64,000 nucleotides of DNA from Rhodoflexus caldus (lineage in GTDB: Bacteria > Bacteroidota > Bacteroidia > Cytophagales > Thermoflexibacteraceae): positions 62,001 through 126,000 of the forward strand of contig NZ_JAJPRF010000005.1 in NCBI RefSeq assembly GCF_021206925.1, in the 5' to 3' direction. Numbering within the stretch: position 1 is the stretch's first letter; each line of letters begins with the position of its first letter. Below the pieces are notes generated by a model, which saw nothing but the letters and a program-made list of their open reading frames with translations, ran no database searches and had not been told where the DNA came from. The translations under genes were made by a program, and so were the position numbers. This document shows, in pieces, positions 54,553-63,419 of this stretch.

Positions 54553-55803
54553 TTATTCGTCCTTCAAAGCAACCACCGGATTGACGGCAGCGGCTTTGGC
54601 GGCAGGAATAATACCGGCAAGAGCCCCCGAAATAATCAGCATAACCAATGCAGAAAAGGCAACCGTCATATTCACTTCCGGATTGGCAAAAAATTCACCT
54701 TCGGCATTGAATTTTTTTAACAGGTAGTTAATCAGTTCAATTAAACCGATGCCGCACATCAGTCCGATATAGCCTGCTACGGCAGTAATTACGATAGATT
54801 CCTGCACAATCAGGCTGATGATACTCCACGGAGTTGCGCCCAGTGCCTTGCGAATGCCTATTTCTTTGGTGCGCTCCCGCACAACGATGAGCATAATGTT
54901 GCTGACACCGATAATGCCCGCGATGATAGTTCCCAAACTCACCAACCAGCTAAAACCCGCGATGCCGATAAACAGACCATTGATGCGCTGAAATTCTTCT
55001 TCTACATTGGCAGAACCGAATGCTTTGAGGTCGTTGGGGGCTACTTTGTGGCGTTGTGCCAGCAACTTTTTGGCTTCCTGTTCAATCTCGGCGGCAGGTA
55101 CGCCCGGCTTGGGCAGCATCGCCAGCCAGAAAACGCGATTGCCTTGATTAAATGCCTGTTGCATAGCGGTTTGCGGCAAGTAAATCGTATTGCGGTCTTC
55201 GCGCATGTCCTCACCGCGTGTGCCCAGCCCGCGCTGAATGCCTACAACTTTGAAGAAAATGCCTTTGATGTCAATATATTGACCAATCGGGTCTTCGTCT
55301 TGCGCAAAAAGTACATTTACAACCTCTTCTCCAATGACGCAGACTTTGCGGCGTTCGTCAATATCGGTCTGATTAATGAACCTGCCTTTGACCATTTCCA
55401 TTTTTTTCAGGTAGAAAAAGTCGGGATAATCGCCAAAAATGCGAAAAGCAGTAGAGTTTTTCAGCCCGCGAGTTACGATTCCATCTAAACTGTTGCGCGG
55501 GGCAAGTACCTCTATGCCTTTCACCTGTTCGCGCAGGGCTTGCATATCCTCTGTGTTGAGTTGGATGAATCTGCCCGGTTTCAGCCCCATATAAGGCTCG
55601 CTGGTGCGCTGTGTCCACATAAATACCGAGCGCGGCGAAATATCAATGCTCTGCATGATGCCGTTTTCAAAGCCTTTGCCCGAACCCAGCAGTACAATCA
55701 GCATAAAAATGCCCCAGAAAACGCCAAAGGCGGTCAGTGCCGTCCGCAGCTTGTGTTTGCTTACGGTGGCATATATTTCTTTCCATTTGTCTATGTCAAA
55801 CAT
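54553..55803 (-). CDS. ABC transporter permease, MacB/FtsX type (1)
   Basis: A 416-residue protein: an N-terminal membrane helix (about 18-42; LRTALTAFGVFWGIFMLIVL), a MacB periplasmic core domain (about 45-250), and three C-terminal helices in the FtsX domain (IGVSNIMLIVVRERTKEIGIRKALGATP between them). This type does not move substrate through the membrane but couples ATP hydrolysis to periplasmic work, such as export of lipoproteins or peptides. A close relative is encoded 0.8 kb upstream at 56587, and the ATPase at 58295. Confidence 0.9.
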   Translation of the reverse strand: MFDIDKWKEIYATVSKHKLRTALTAFGVFWGIFMLIVLLGSGKGFENGIMQSIDISPRSVFMWTQRTSEPYMGLKPGRFIQLNTEDMQALREQVKGIEVLAPRNSLDGIVTRGLKNSTAFRIFGDYPDFFYLKKMEMVKGRFINQTDIDERRKVCVIGEEVVNVLFAQDEDPIGQYIDIKGIFFKVVGIQRGLGTRGEDMREDRNTIYLPQTAMQQAFNQGNRVFWLAMLPKPGVPAAEIEQEAKKLLAQRHKVAPNDLKAFGSANVEEEFQRINGLFIGIAGFSWLVSLGTIIAGIIGVSNIMLIVVRERTKEIGIRKALGATPWSIISLIVQESIVITAVAGYIGLMCGIGLIELINYLLKKFNAEGEFFANPEVNMTVAFSALVMLIISGALAGIIPAAKAAAVNPVVALKDE

Positions 55804-55815
55804 GGCGGTAAGGTT

Positions 55816-56034
55816 TTAAGTGTTGGTTGAGCAAGTCTTTGACTGCTTCCTCATCTGAAAACAAGTGCAGCTTAATCTGTCGTTGTGTCCGGGCACAATA
55901 CCGTAAGCCGAACAAATCAGATACCACGCAGCCGCCAATCGCTCGCGATAAGTTTTAGATAACCAATACTCTCGCTGATGCGACGCTTGTTCAAAACTTT
56001 GAATTTTAAATGCTGTTCTATCTAACTTTTCCAT
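55816..56034 (-). CDS. Small conserved protein (KLDRTAFKIQS family)
   Basis: A 72-residue protein. The start MEKLDRTAFKIQSFEQASHQ (ATG at the complement of 56032-56034) and the middle YWLSKTYRERLAAAWYLICSAYG follow a pattern I know from many small bacterial proteins of unknown function, where the 'TPEERL-A-YLI--AYG' core precedes a repeated RLDRT-FSMRK tail. It is 12 bp before the permease gene and 4 bp after the VOC gene. An upstream in-frame start would overlap the VOC gene. Confidence 0.65.
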   Translation of the reverse strand: MEKLDRTAFKIQSFEQASHQREYWLSKTYRERLAAAWYLICSAYGIVPGHNDRLSCTCFQMRKQSKTCSTNT

Positions 56035-56038
56035 GCAC

Positions 56039-56494
56039 TTACTTTCGTTGGTTGAGTTCAATCAAATACCCGTCGGGGTCTGCCAGATATATCTGACGCA
56101 CGCCGTCAAATCGCGTCTGCGCATGATAGGGTATTTTTTGCGATTGGAGAAAGCGCTCCGCCGCCGCAATATCGGCAACGAACAGGGCAAAATGGCTGCC
56201 GTCTTTGTCGTTTACTACGGGCTGTGTGCGCCCTGCCAGCAGGTGAATCTGGTGCTGTTCGCTCACCTGAAACCATGCGCGAATCGCCTTTAAGTCGTCG
56301 GGCACAGGTACGGATTTCAACCCGAGTACATTGCCGTAAAACTGCTTAGAAGCCTCAATATCAGCTACTTGTAAGGCAATGTGATTGTGTGCTGTAATGC
56401 CTATCCCTTGCGCCTGTGCCGATAGCCCCGAAAAGAGCAGCAGCCATACGATAGCGAAGCCGTAAAGTATGCTAAAACAATTTTTCATTTTCAA
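56039..56494 (-). CDS. Secreted VOC-family (glyoxalase fold) protein
   Basis: A 151-residue protein with a signal peptide (MKMKNCFSILYGFAIVWLLLF...SAQAQ) and a VOC fold: HNHIALQVADIEASKQFYGNVLGL, then HFALFVADIAAAERFL and VRQIYLADPDGYLIELNQ. The metal-binding positions (His near the start, Glu in LIELNQ) are present. VOC proteins include glyoxalase I, dioxygenases and resistance proteins; here the envelope location argues against glyoxalase I. It sits between the two permease genes. Confidence 0.8.
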   Translation of the reverse strand: MKMKNCFSILYGFAIVWLLLFSGLSAQAQGIGITAHNHIALQVADIEASKQFYGNVLGLKSVPVPDDLKAIRAWFQVSEQHQIHLLAGRTQPVVNDKDGSHFALFVADIAAAERFLQSQKIPYHAQTRFDGVRQIYLADPDGYLIELNQRK

Positions 56495-56586
56495 AAACAG
56501 TAGTGTTTTAAATTGTCGGCTACAAAACGCTGTTGCACACGCCGTTGATTAAAAATCCGAAATTCCCAATCCGCCATCCGAATCGT

Positions 56587-57834
56587 TTAATCTGCCCGCA
56601 ATGCTTCAATCGGCTTGACGCGGGCGGCTTGCACGGCAGGAATCAGCCCTGCCAGCACACCTGCTACCACCAACACCAGCGTTGCGGATATTGCTACGCC
56701 CAAATCAACCTCGGGGCGCGTAAAGTAGGGCAGTTGCGCGCCGCTGGCATCTATCAGGAATCTGAGCGCATCCAGCAGCCCGATGCCAATCAGCATACCG
56801 ATATAACCGGCAATTCCGGTAATAAAAACCGACTCTTGGATAATCAGGCTGACAATGCTTGCAGGGGTAGCCCCCAAAGCCTTGCGAACGCCGATTTCGC
56901 GGGTGCGTTCTTTGACGATAATCATCATGATATTGCTCACACCAACCACACCTGCAATGAGCGTACCGATGCCTACCACCCAAATAAACATGCGAATGCC
57001 TTTAAACAAGCCCTGAAAGCGTTTGTAGTTTTCTTCGTTGTTCCAAATTTCTACTGCCTGTTTGTCTTCGGGTGAAAAATTGTGCCGACGAGCCAACGTA
57101 GCGCGGATTTCGTTTTCCAACTCAATGGCGGGCTTATTGTCGCGAGGCGTTACCACGAAAGTTTGCACCTGATTAGGCTGATTAAACACGTTTTGCAGCG
57201 TACTGAACGGAATATAGGCGCGTTCTTCGTTGCGTCCGTTGTTGCCGTTGCTGGTGAAAATGCCTACTACTTTAAAGGGGATACCTTTCACGTTGATGTA
57301 TTCGCCGATGCCGATATTTTCGTCTTCACCGAAAAGCACTTTGCGAACTTTTTCGCCTAAAATGATGACTTTGCGTTGTTCCGCAATATCGGACTTGTTG
57401 AGCAAGCGTCCGGCTTTCAACTTCTCACCGTTGATGCGGAAGAAGTCGCCTTGTGCACCAAACACCTGATAAGACCCGTTTTTGCGCTGATAGTTAAGCG
57501 TAAATTCACCCATGAGGCGGTTGCGCGGCGAAATTTTTTCCACATCGTCAAGCCCTGTTTCCAGCGTGCGGAGGTCGTCGTTGGTAAATTTAATATACCG
57601 ACCGGGCTTTGTGCCGTTGTGCGGGACAGTGGTTTTACCTGCCCATATCCAAATGCTGTTTTTGGCTTCTTCGGCAAATTCGGCTTCTACGCCGTTCTGC
57701 ATCCCGTTGCCCGCGCCCAGCAGCAGCATGAGCATAAAAATCCCCCAAAAAACGCCGAAAGCTGTTAAAAAAGTCCGCAGTTTATTCTTGCGAATCGTGC
57801 CGAATATTTCCTGCCATTTATCAAAATCAAACAT
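56587..57834 (-). CDS. ABC transporter permease, MacB/FtsX type (2)
   Basis: A 415-residue paralogue of the 54553 permease: N-terminal helix (LRTFLTAFGVFWGIFMLMLL), periplasmic core, and the FtsX C-terminus with VGVSNIMMIIVKERTREIGVRKALGATP split by helices. The shared MFDxDKW start and TAFGVFWGIFML suggest a tandem duplication; they probably form a heterodimer. Downstream of the UPF0175 unit and the ATPase gene, all minus strand. Confidence 0.9.
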   Translation of the reverse strand: MFDFDKWQEIFGTIRKNKLRTFLTAFGVFWGIFMLMLLLGAGNGMQNGVEAEFAEEAKNSIWIWAGKTTVPHNGTKPGRYIKFTNDDLRTLETGLDDVEKISPRNRLMGEFTLNYQRKNGSYQVFGAQGDFFRINGEKLKAGRLLNKSDIAEQRKVIILGEKVRKVLFGEDENIGIGEYINVKGIPFKVVGIFTSNGNNGRNEERAYIPFSTLQNVFNQPNQVQTFVVTPRDNKPAIELENEIRATLARRHNFSPEDKQAVEIWNNEENYKRFQGLFKGIRMFIWVVGIGTLIAGVVGVSNIMMIIVKERTREIGVRKALGATPASIVSLIIQESVFITGIAGYIGMLIGIGLLDALRFLIDASGAQLPYFTRPEVDLGVAISATLVLVVAGVLAGLIPAVQAARVKPIEALRAD

Positions 57835-57858
57835 GGTTGCAGTGGGGTTAGCGTTAAT

Positions 57859-58005
57859 CTATAACTCATTTGCCTGTCTCAATACATGTCCTATCAATTC
57901 CGGCGACAGGCGAAAATTGGTAGCTTGGAGCTTGTTAATCAGAGGCTTAACACTGTCAATGATTCCTAACTGCTTAGCTTTGATAAGGATATTGAAATAA
58001 TCACT
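57859..58005 (-). pseudogene. C-terminal remnant of a DUF3368 (PIN-like) toxin
   Basis: The 48 codons directly after the UPF0175 stop, in the same frame, read SDYFNILIKAKQLGIIDSVK, then PLINKLQATNFRLSPELIGH and VLRQANEL, stop. This is the typical end of a DUF3368 PIN-type toxin (KxxGxIxxVKPLxxxLxxxxFRLS). The roughly 100-residue catalytic part is missing and there is no start codon, so it is a deletion remnant. Confidence 0.75.
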
Positions 58006-58233
58006 CTATGCATTGGCTACGTCGCTTGCAATATCACTTGCCGGATAGTTAAAAATAGATACATCATAGTTACCGAGAAGTTCTGCAAAGGCTCTTTTGC
58101 TGAGTCCTGCCAAGGCAGCAGCCTGTCCGAGAGACAACTTGCCGCGCTCATAAAGTGAACTTGCTACAAGCATTGCCAACTGTTTTTCATCCAAATCCAA
58201 ATCGTCGGGTATATTGAGTGTCAGCGTTTTCAT
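58006..58233 (-). CDS. UPF0175 family protein, orphaned antitoxin
   Basis: A 75-residue protein: MKTLTLNIPDDLDLDEKQLA, then SSLYERGKLSLGQAAALAGLSKRAFAELL, which is the UPF0175 helix-turn-helix-like DNA-binding core. UPF0175 genes are usually paired with a downstream DUF3368 toxin, acting as antitoxins; here only the last 48 codons of that toxin remain. It could persist as a free regulator of its promoter. It lies between the ABC ATPase gene and the second permease gene. Confidence 0.85.
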   Translation of the reverse strand: MKTLTLNIPDDLDLDEKQLAMLVASSLYERGKLSLGQAAALAGLSKRAFAELLGNYDVSIFNYPASDIASDVANA

Positions 58234-58294
58234 GGTTGCCGTTGTAATTGTTGAAAATCAAATTTACGTGTTAAGTTAGGCAATTTTGAGCACT

Positions 58295-59014
58295 TTAATA
58301 ATGCACTGCCGTATGCTTCACCACGTCTTCCTGTCCGAAGTGTGTATCTGCATGTGAAATAATTTGACCGTCGCGCAGGCGGATGATGCGGTTGGTTTGG
58401 TTGGCTACGTCGTTTTCGTGGGTTACAATAACGACCGTCATGCCTTGTGCGTTCACTTGCTTGAAAATATCCATCACTTCCTGTGAAGTTTTGGAGTCCA
58501 GCGCACCTGTCGGCTCATCGGCGAGGATGATTTTGGGCTGACTAATCAAGGCACGGGCAATGGCAACGCGCTGCCGCTGACCACCCGACATTTCGTTGGG
58601 GCTGTGCTCTGCCCAGTCGCGCAGACCAACCATTTCTAAGTATTCCAAAGCCTTTTTGTTGCGCTCTTTGCGGCTTACCTGCTGGTAATACAACGGCAAA
58701 GCCACATTTTCCATCGCATTTTTAAAATTCAACAAATTGAAGGACTGAAACACAAAACCGATGAAGCGATTGCGGTAGTACGCGGCTTTGGTAGCTGACA
58801 AGTTTTTCATCAGCGTATTGTTCAAGTAATATTCGCCGGTGTCGTAATCATCCAGAATACCCAGAATATTGAGCAGTGTGGACTTCCCCGAACCCGAAGA
58901 ACCCATGATAGATACGAGTTCGCCCTCTTCAATGGTGGCTTCCAGCCCTTTCAGCACGTGCAGGCGGCTGTTGCCTACCGAGTAGTATTTGTGGATGTTG
59001 TTGAGTTGAATCAT
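58295..59014 (-). CDS. ABC transporter ATP-binding protein (LolD/MacB type)
   Basis: A 239-residue ATPase with Walker A GSSGSGKST (from residue 38), Q-loop VFQSFNLL, signature MSGGQRQRVAIARAL, and Walker B IILADEPTGALD. These features fit the LolD/MacB family. It is the only ATPase next to the two FtsX-type permeases and so is probably their partner, despite the toxin-antitoxin remnant in between. Divergent from the 59310 gene. Confidence 0.92.
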   Translation of the reverse strand: MIQLNNIHKYYSVGNSRLHVLKGLEATIEEGELVSIMGSSGSGKSTLLNILGILDDYDTGEYYLNNTLMKNLSATKAAYYRNRFIGFVFQSFNLLNFKNAMENVALPLYYQQVSRKERNKKALEYLEMVGLRDWAEHSPNEMSGGQRQRVAIARALISQPKIILADEPTGALDSKTSQEVMDIFKQVNAQGMTVVIVTHENDVANQTNRIIRLRDGQIISHADTHFGQEDVVKHTAVHY

Positions 59015-59309
59015 AATACCGGCGCTTTTAATTTGACTTGCCTACTCATTGCCAAATGCAGTACCAAAAGATACAATCATCTGATAATCAATATTTTAAA
59101 CGAAAATAGCATAAGAAAGTTGTTCACATATGAACACCTGTGCGTACAGAATGGAACAAATGCACAGGTAGCAGGCAGCCAAGGAACTTGGCATCGGATT
59201 TTATGAAGCCAAAGTTTCACACAATTTAACTTTTTATTACATGTTTCTTACTTCAAAGATTCGGTACAAGGCTTGATATAAACACATCAACATAAAAACA
59301 TAAAAACAT

Positions 59310-59837
59310 ATGAAAACATTTCTGTTTGCTTTCTTGCTCAACCTATTGCCTGTTTGGGGCTTTTGTCAAGCTATTTTGGGTACTTACGAACAAAGTACCA
59401 TTGTTGCGCCGCCTAAGTATCGCCAAAGCGAGGAAGATGTGAAGATTACCAAAGACTCGCAATCAACCAAGAAAATCTGGGTATCCGGGCTGATTCCCAA
59501 GCAGAAGTTCTATGCACTTTTGGATACCAAAACCGAAGATGGTGCAGTTTACACCATTCCCAAACAAACTGTCGGCGATTATACCATCAACGTAGGCTGC
59601 ATCGTTTACGACAATGAAGATGAGCGAGTACTTATTTCTCTCAATAATCCCAAAGACTGTAACAGTAACGTCTCCGCATCTGTGGGCAAAGGTGGCGTAA
59701 GTGCAGGCGATGTGAAGGTTGGTTCTAACGGTACTATCAGCGCACCGGGCGTAAAAATGGATAAGGAAGGAATTAAAGTGAATACCAAGGATATGTACGG
59801 AAGCGGTATCACCTACATAGGTGAGAAAGCACAATAA
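59310..59837 (+). CDS. Small secreted protein of unknown function
   Basis: A 175-residue protein with a signal peptide (MKTFLFAFLLNLLPVWGFCQ). The middle (KIWVSGLIPKQKFYALLDTKTEDGAVYTIPKQ split in two) is beta-rich, and the end (VGKGGVSAGDVKVGSNGTISAPGVKMDKEGIKV, with a repeating K/V-x-G pattern) looks like a short beta-helix or repeat region. No known family. It has a strong terminator downstream and is probably monocistronic. Confidence 0.65.
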   Translation: MKTFLFAFLLNLLPVWGFCQAILGTYEQSTIVAPPKYRQSEEDVKITKDSQSTKKIWVSGLIPKQKFYALLDTKTEDGAVYTIPKQTVGDYTINVGCIVYDNEDERVLISLNNPKDCNSNVSASVGKGGVSAGDVKVGSNGTISAPGVKMDKEGIKVNTKDMYGSGITYIGEKAQ

Positions 59838-59867
59838 AATTCGGGCTTTGTTAAAGGCCATTTATTG

Positions 59868-59906
59868 TTCAGGGACAGGAGATATTTCCTGTCCCTGAAT
59901 TTTTTA
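59868..59906 (+). terminator. Terminator of the 59310 gene
   Basis: 13-bp perfect stem TTCAGGGACAGGA (59868-59880) with TCCTGTCCCTGAA (59887-59899), 6-nt loop, six Ts. Confidence 0.9.
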
Positions 59907-60026
59907 GCCGTCAAGCGATTGATTATTTCGGCATTCGGATTTGTGATTGCAAATTTAATCGTCCGATAAATCTGTATGCTTGTGCCATGCGTTTTTTGCT
60001 CACGGAACTATCGCTGCGTACCGCTT

Positions 60027-61271
60027 TCAGCTCAATTTAGCCAGTGCTTCGCCGATGCGACGCACAGCCTCTTTGATTTGCTCATCGGCGGCGGCGGTGG
60101 AGATGCGCACGCAAGGCGGTGCACCGAAACTGTCGCCGTCCACGATGGAAACGTGGGCTTCGTTGAGCAGATAAATGCACAAATCGTATGAATTTTTGAT
60201 GTGATAATCGCCGTAAGACTTGCCGAAATACGCGCTCACATCAGGGAAAATGTAGAATGCGCCTTCAGGGTTATTGGTTTTGATGCCCGGAATTTGGTCT
60301 AACAACTGTTTGGCAAGGTCGCGGCGACGCAGGTAGGCTGCTGCCATTTCGCGGGTAGGGGTCATATCGCCCGTGATGGCAGCTACGGAAGCCTTTTGTG
60401 CGATGGAGCAAGTGCCCGAAGTTACTTGTCCTTGCATTTTATCGCAGGCATCGGCAATCCATTTGGCAGCCGCAATGTAGCCCACGCGCCAGCCGGTCAT
60501 GGCAAAACCTTTGGAAAAGCCATTGACGGTAATCACGTTGTCTTTGATGAAATCCAGCGAACCAATGCTGAAATGTTCGCCGGTGAAATTGATGTATTCG
60601 TAAATTTCGTCGGCAATAATGTAAATCGGATTGCCACCATTGTCTTCGTGTGCTTTTACCACTTTGGCAATTTCGGTCAATTCTTCGCGGGAAAACACTG
60701 CACCGGTTGGGTTGCAGGGCGAAGAGAACATAATCGCCTTGGTTTTTGGGGTGATGGCCGCACGTACTTGCTCGGCTGTTACTTTGTATTCGTTTTCCAA
60801 TGAACCGCTGATGATAACGGGCGTTCCTTCGGCCAGTTTGACCATTTCCATATAGGAGACCCAAAAAGGTGCAAAAATGATAACCTCATCGCCCGGATTA
60901 ACCAAACAAAGCAATACGTTGGCAAGCGATTGCTTGGCGCCTGTGGAAACCACAATATTTTCAGGTTTCACATCCAAGCCGTTTTCGCGGTTGAGTTTGT
61001 CGGCAATTCCCTTGCGCAAGTCAGGAATACCGGCTACGGGTGTGTAGAAGGTAAAGCCCTCGTCAATGGCCTTTTTGGCTGCATCTTTGATGTGCTGCGG
61101 TGTCTGAAAATCAGGCTCGCCAAGATTCAGGCTGATTACATCAATGCCCTTGGCTTTCAGCTCGCGGGCTTTCTTTGCCATTTCAAGGGTTTGAGATTCG
61201 GCCAATGAGTTGATGCGGTCTGAAAGGCTCTGCGGGCCTGCATGTACTTGGTGTGTAGCAAGGGAACTCAT
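60027..61271 (-). CDS. Class I pyridoxal-phosphate aminotransferase (aspartate-type)
   Basis: The ATG at the complement of 61269-61271 (414 residues) is preferred: MSSLATHQVHAGPQSLSDRI begins the family N-terminus and follows a -7 box; the longer ORF adds a basic stretch. Motifs: LNLGEPDFQTPQHI, FYTPVAGIPDLRKGIA, SSPCNPTGAVFS, IADEIYEYINF, and the PLP lysine motif NGFSKGFAMTGWRVGYI. This is the subgroup-Ib aspartate aminotransferase pattern. The plus-strand ORFs over it are shadows. Confidence 0.93.
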   Translation of the reverse strand: MSSLATHQVHAGPQSLSDRINSLAESQTLEMAKKARELKAKGIDVISLNLGEPDFQTPQHIKDAAKKAIDEGFTFYTPVAGIPDLRKGIADKLNRENGLDVKPENIVVSTGAKQSLANVLLCLVNPGDEVIIFAPFWVSYMEMVKLAEGTPVIISGSLENEYKVTAEQVRAAITPKTKAIMFSSPCNPTGAVFSREELTEIAKVVKAHEDNGGNPIYIIADEIYEYINFTGEHFSIGSLDFIKDNVITVNGFSKGFAMTGWRVGYIAAAKWIADACDKMQGQVTSGTCSIAQKASVAAITGDMTPTREMAAAYLRRRDLAKQLLDQIPGIKTNNPEGAFYIFPDVSAYFGKSYGDYHIKNSYDLCIYLLNEAHVSIVDGDSFGAPPCVRISTAAADEQIKEAVRRIGEALAKLS

Positions 61272-61300
61272 AGAATAGAACAAAAGAATTTTTAAGTTGC

Positions 61301-61308
61301 CAAATTTA
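61301..61308 (-). promoter_or_regulatory. -7 box (TAAATTTG) before the aminotransferase gene
   Basis: Exact TAnnTTTG on the minus strand, 29 bp before the start codon. No TTG at the expected spacing. Confidence 0.4.
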
Positions 61309-61392
61309 CGCGGTTTTTTTGCGAAAATCGCATGAAAACGCATGTTTATTTGAATAAATAACGTTTTGCGACACTGTTTTTTTTAAACTCTG

Positions 61393-62760
61393 TTACTGCT
61401 GCCGCCTGTTGCGAAGATACCACTCGCGGAAACTTTCCTTAGGCGGTTCGGGCATTTGGCGGTTTTTTGCCCAAACATTCAGCGGATGATTCACCAAAAA
61501 TTCGGGGGCAAATCGCAGCGCACTTCTGCCGACTTTTCCCGCCATCCGATACAGCCCGGGATTGGCAAAAATTTTACCCAATACTTTCATTCCCTGCCGC
61601 TTAGAGGCAGGCAACAACCCTTCGCGGGCAATCACTTGCCGCCATTTGTAGAGTTGTTGGTGGATGTCAATTTTTACGGGGCAAACGTCGGTGCAAGAAC
61701 CGCAGAGGGTAGAGGCAAAGGGTAGCGAGGCATATTCCCGCATATCTACGTTGGGCGAAAGGATAGAACCAATCGGGCCGGGGACGGTGTAGCCGTAGCT
61801 GTGCCCGCCGCTGCGTCGGTAAACGGGGCAGGTGTTCATACAAGCCCCGCAGCGAATGCAGTAGAGCGACTTGCGAAAATCGGCTCTGCCCAACTGTTCG
61901 GTGCGCCCATTGTCCACCAGAATCACATGAATTTCTCCGCCTTTTTTGGGTTTGAAAAAGTGAGAAGAATAGGTTGTAATGGCCTGTCCCGTGGCGCTGC
62001 GTGCCAAAAGTCGCAGAAAAACGCCCAGATGTTCTTGCTTGGGAATTATTTTTTCAATGCCCATGCTGGCAATGTGTACATCGGCAATGTGTGCGCCCAT
62101 ATCGGCATTGCCCTCGTTGGTGCAAACCACAAAACCGCCTGTTTCGGCAATGGCAAAATTTACGCCCGTTAGTGCTACTTTATTTTGCAGAAATATCTCC
62201 CGCAGATGCTGTCGGGCGGCTTCGGTGAGGTATTTGGGGTCGCTTGCACCTTTTTCAGTGCCTAATTTTTCATGGAACAACTCCCCTATTTCCTCTTTTT
62301 TCATGTGGATGGCAGGCAGTACAATGTGGCTCGGCGGCTGATTGGCAAACTGCACCACGCGCTCGCCAAGGTCTGTATCAACCACCTCAATGCCGTTTTC
62401 TACCAAAAATTGATTCAGGTGGCACTCTTCGGTGAGCATGGACTTGCTTTTTGCCATGCGCCTGACGCCTTTTGCCTGCAAAATGCCAAGCACAATGCGG
62501 TTGTGTTCGGCGGCATCTTTCGCCCAATGTACGCGTATACCGTTGCGTGTGGCGTTCTCCTCAAAAGCAATCAAATATTCATCTAAGTTGGCCAACACAT
62601 TCGCTTTGATTTGCGAAGCCCATTCGCGGAGTTGCTCCCACTCGGGTACTGCCTTAACGGCCAAGTCTCGTTTGTTGCGGACAAACCAGAGCGTTTCATC
62701 GTGCCAGTTAGTCCGTGGCACATCCTGATTGAATTTGGCTGCTTCAAGGGCATGGTTCAT
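61393..62760 (-). CDS. lutB: LutB-type iron-sulfur protein (L-lactate utilisation)
   Basis: The ATG at the complement of 62758-62760 (455 residues) is preferred over a longer ORF whose extra N-terminus is unlike the family and overlaps a terminator. The N-terminal two thirds are the LUD domain (MAKSKSMLTEECHLNQFLVENGIEVVDTD in parts; AIAETGGFVVCTNEGN). The C-terminal part has two iron-sulfur motifs, CIRCGACMNTCPVY and CGSCTDVCPVKID. LutB works with LutA and LutC to oxidise L-lactate to pyruvate. No lutA or lutC is adjacent in this window. Confidence 0.88.
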   Translation of the reverse strand: MNHALEAAKFNQDVPRTNWHDETLWFVRNKRDLAVKAVPEWEQLREWASQIKANVLANLDEYLIAFEENATRNGIRVHWAKDAAEHNRIVLGILQAKGVRRMAKSKSMLTEECHLNQFLVENGIEVVDTDLGERVVQFANQPPSHIVLPAIHMKKEEIGELFHEKLGTEKGASDPKYLTEAARQHLREIFLQNKVALTGVNFAIAETGGFVVCTNEGNADMGAHIADVHIASMGIEKIIPKQEHLGVFLRLLARSATGQAITTYSSHFFKPKKGGEIHVILVDNGRTEQLGRADFRKSLYCIRCGACMNTCPVYRRSGGHSYGYTVPGPIGSILSPNVDMREYASLPFASTLCGSCTDVCPVKIDIHQQLYKWRQVIAREGLLPASKRQGMKVLGKIFANPGLYRMAGKVGRSALRFAPEFLVNHPLNVWAKNRQMPEPPKESFREWYLRNRRQQ

Positions 62761-62816
62761 ATCGGCAGAAGAATTAAACCAACTGCAAATTAACCCGAAA
62801 ACAGGAATTCTAAAGG

Positions 62817-62864
62817 AAATAAAAGCACAATCCCGACAGGCGTTTGTAAACCTACCGGGATTGT
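62817..62864 (-). terminator. Terminator of the 62894-63352 gene
   Basis: Stem ACAATCCCG (62827-62835) with CGGGATTGT (62856-62864), extended by imperfect pairing inside, followed on the minus strand by GCTTTTATTTCC. Confidence 0.75.
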
Positions 62865-62893
62865 TCATTCAAATGGCCAAAAATCCGGACTGC

Positions 62894-63352
62894 TTATCTG
62901 AAATCTTCCAAGTCGTCCATCTCCTCATCGGCTGCCCCACCCTGATTGCGACCTCTGCCGCCGTGTTTGCCGCCGCGCTTGTGCATCCTGTCTTTCATCT
63001 GCTCTTTGCGCTTGGCCTGAAATTGTTCAAACTTCGCATGTTGCTCGGCGTTCAGGATTCCTTTCATAGATGCATTGAAGTTCTGTTGAATAGCACGGGC
63101 TTTGTTCATGCGCTCCTGACGGTCGGCGGCTGCTTGTGCACGCAGTTCGTCTGCAGCCCTCACACGCTCTTGCAGGGCTGCTCTTACCTGTTCCTGTTGC
63201 TTATTATCTAACTGTAATTCGGCCGTAAGTTTCTTCACTTGTGCTTCTACGCGCTGTTCCGGTGTCATTTTTTTTCCCTGACCGCGGCGACCTTGCGCCT
63301 GTACTTGCAGCCCCATCAATAAAAGCAGGGCAATCAATCCAAAAATTCTCAT
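62894..63352 (-). CDS. Spy/CpxP-like periplasmic protein
   Basis: The ATG at the complement of 63350-63352 (152 residues) gives a signal peptide (MRIFGLIALLLLMGLQVQAQ). The mature part is a helical, charged protein (MTPEQRVEAQVKKLTAELQL, QQEQVRAALQERVRAADELR, LNAEQHAKFEQFQAKRKEQM) with the LTAEQ-type motifs of Spy/CpxP-like proteins. These bind unfolded proteins or modulate envelope stress signalling. The C-terminus is Gly/His/Arg-rich with an acidic end, which could bind metal. Confidence 0.8.
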   Translation of the reverse strand: MRIFGLIALLLLMGLQVQAQGRRGQGKKMTPEQRVEAQVKKLTAELQLDNKQQEQVRAALQERVRAADELRAQAAADRQERMNKARAIQQNFNASMKGILNAEQHAKFEQFQAKRKEQMKDRMHKRGGKHGGRGRNQGGAADEEMDDLEDFR

Positions 63353-63419
63353 AATCGTGTTATTGTTTAAAAGTTTGTCAGTAAGACAAGATAGCAAACA
63401 CAGGGTTTAATGTCAATTC

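Noticed and set aside
57859-58005. A complete DUF3368/PIN toxin gene
   Set aside because: Only the C-terminal 48 codons are present; the catalytic acidic residues and any start codon are missing.
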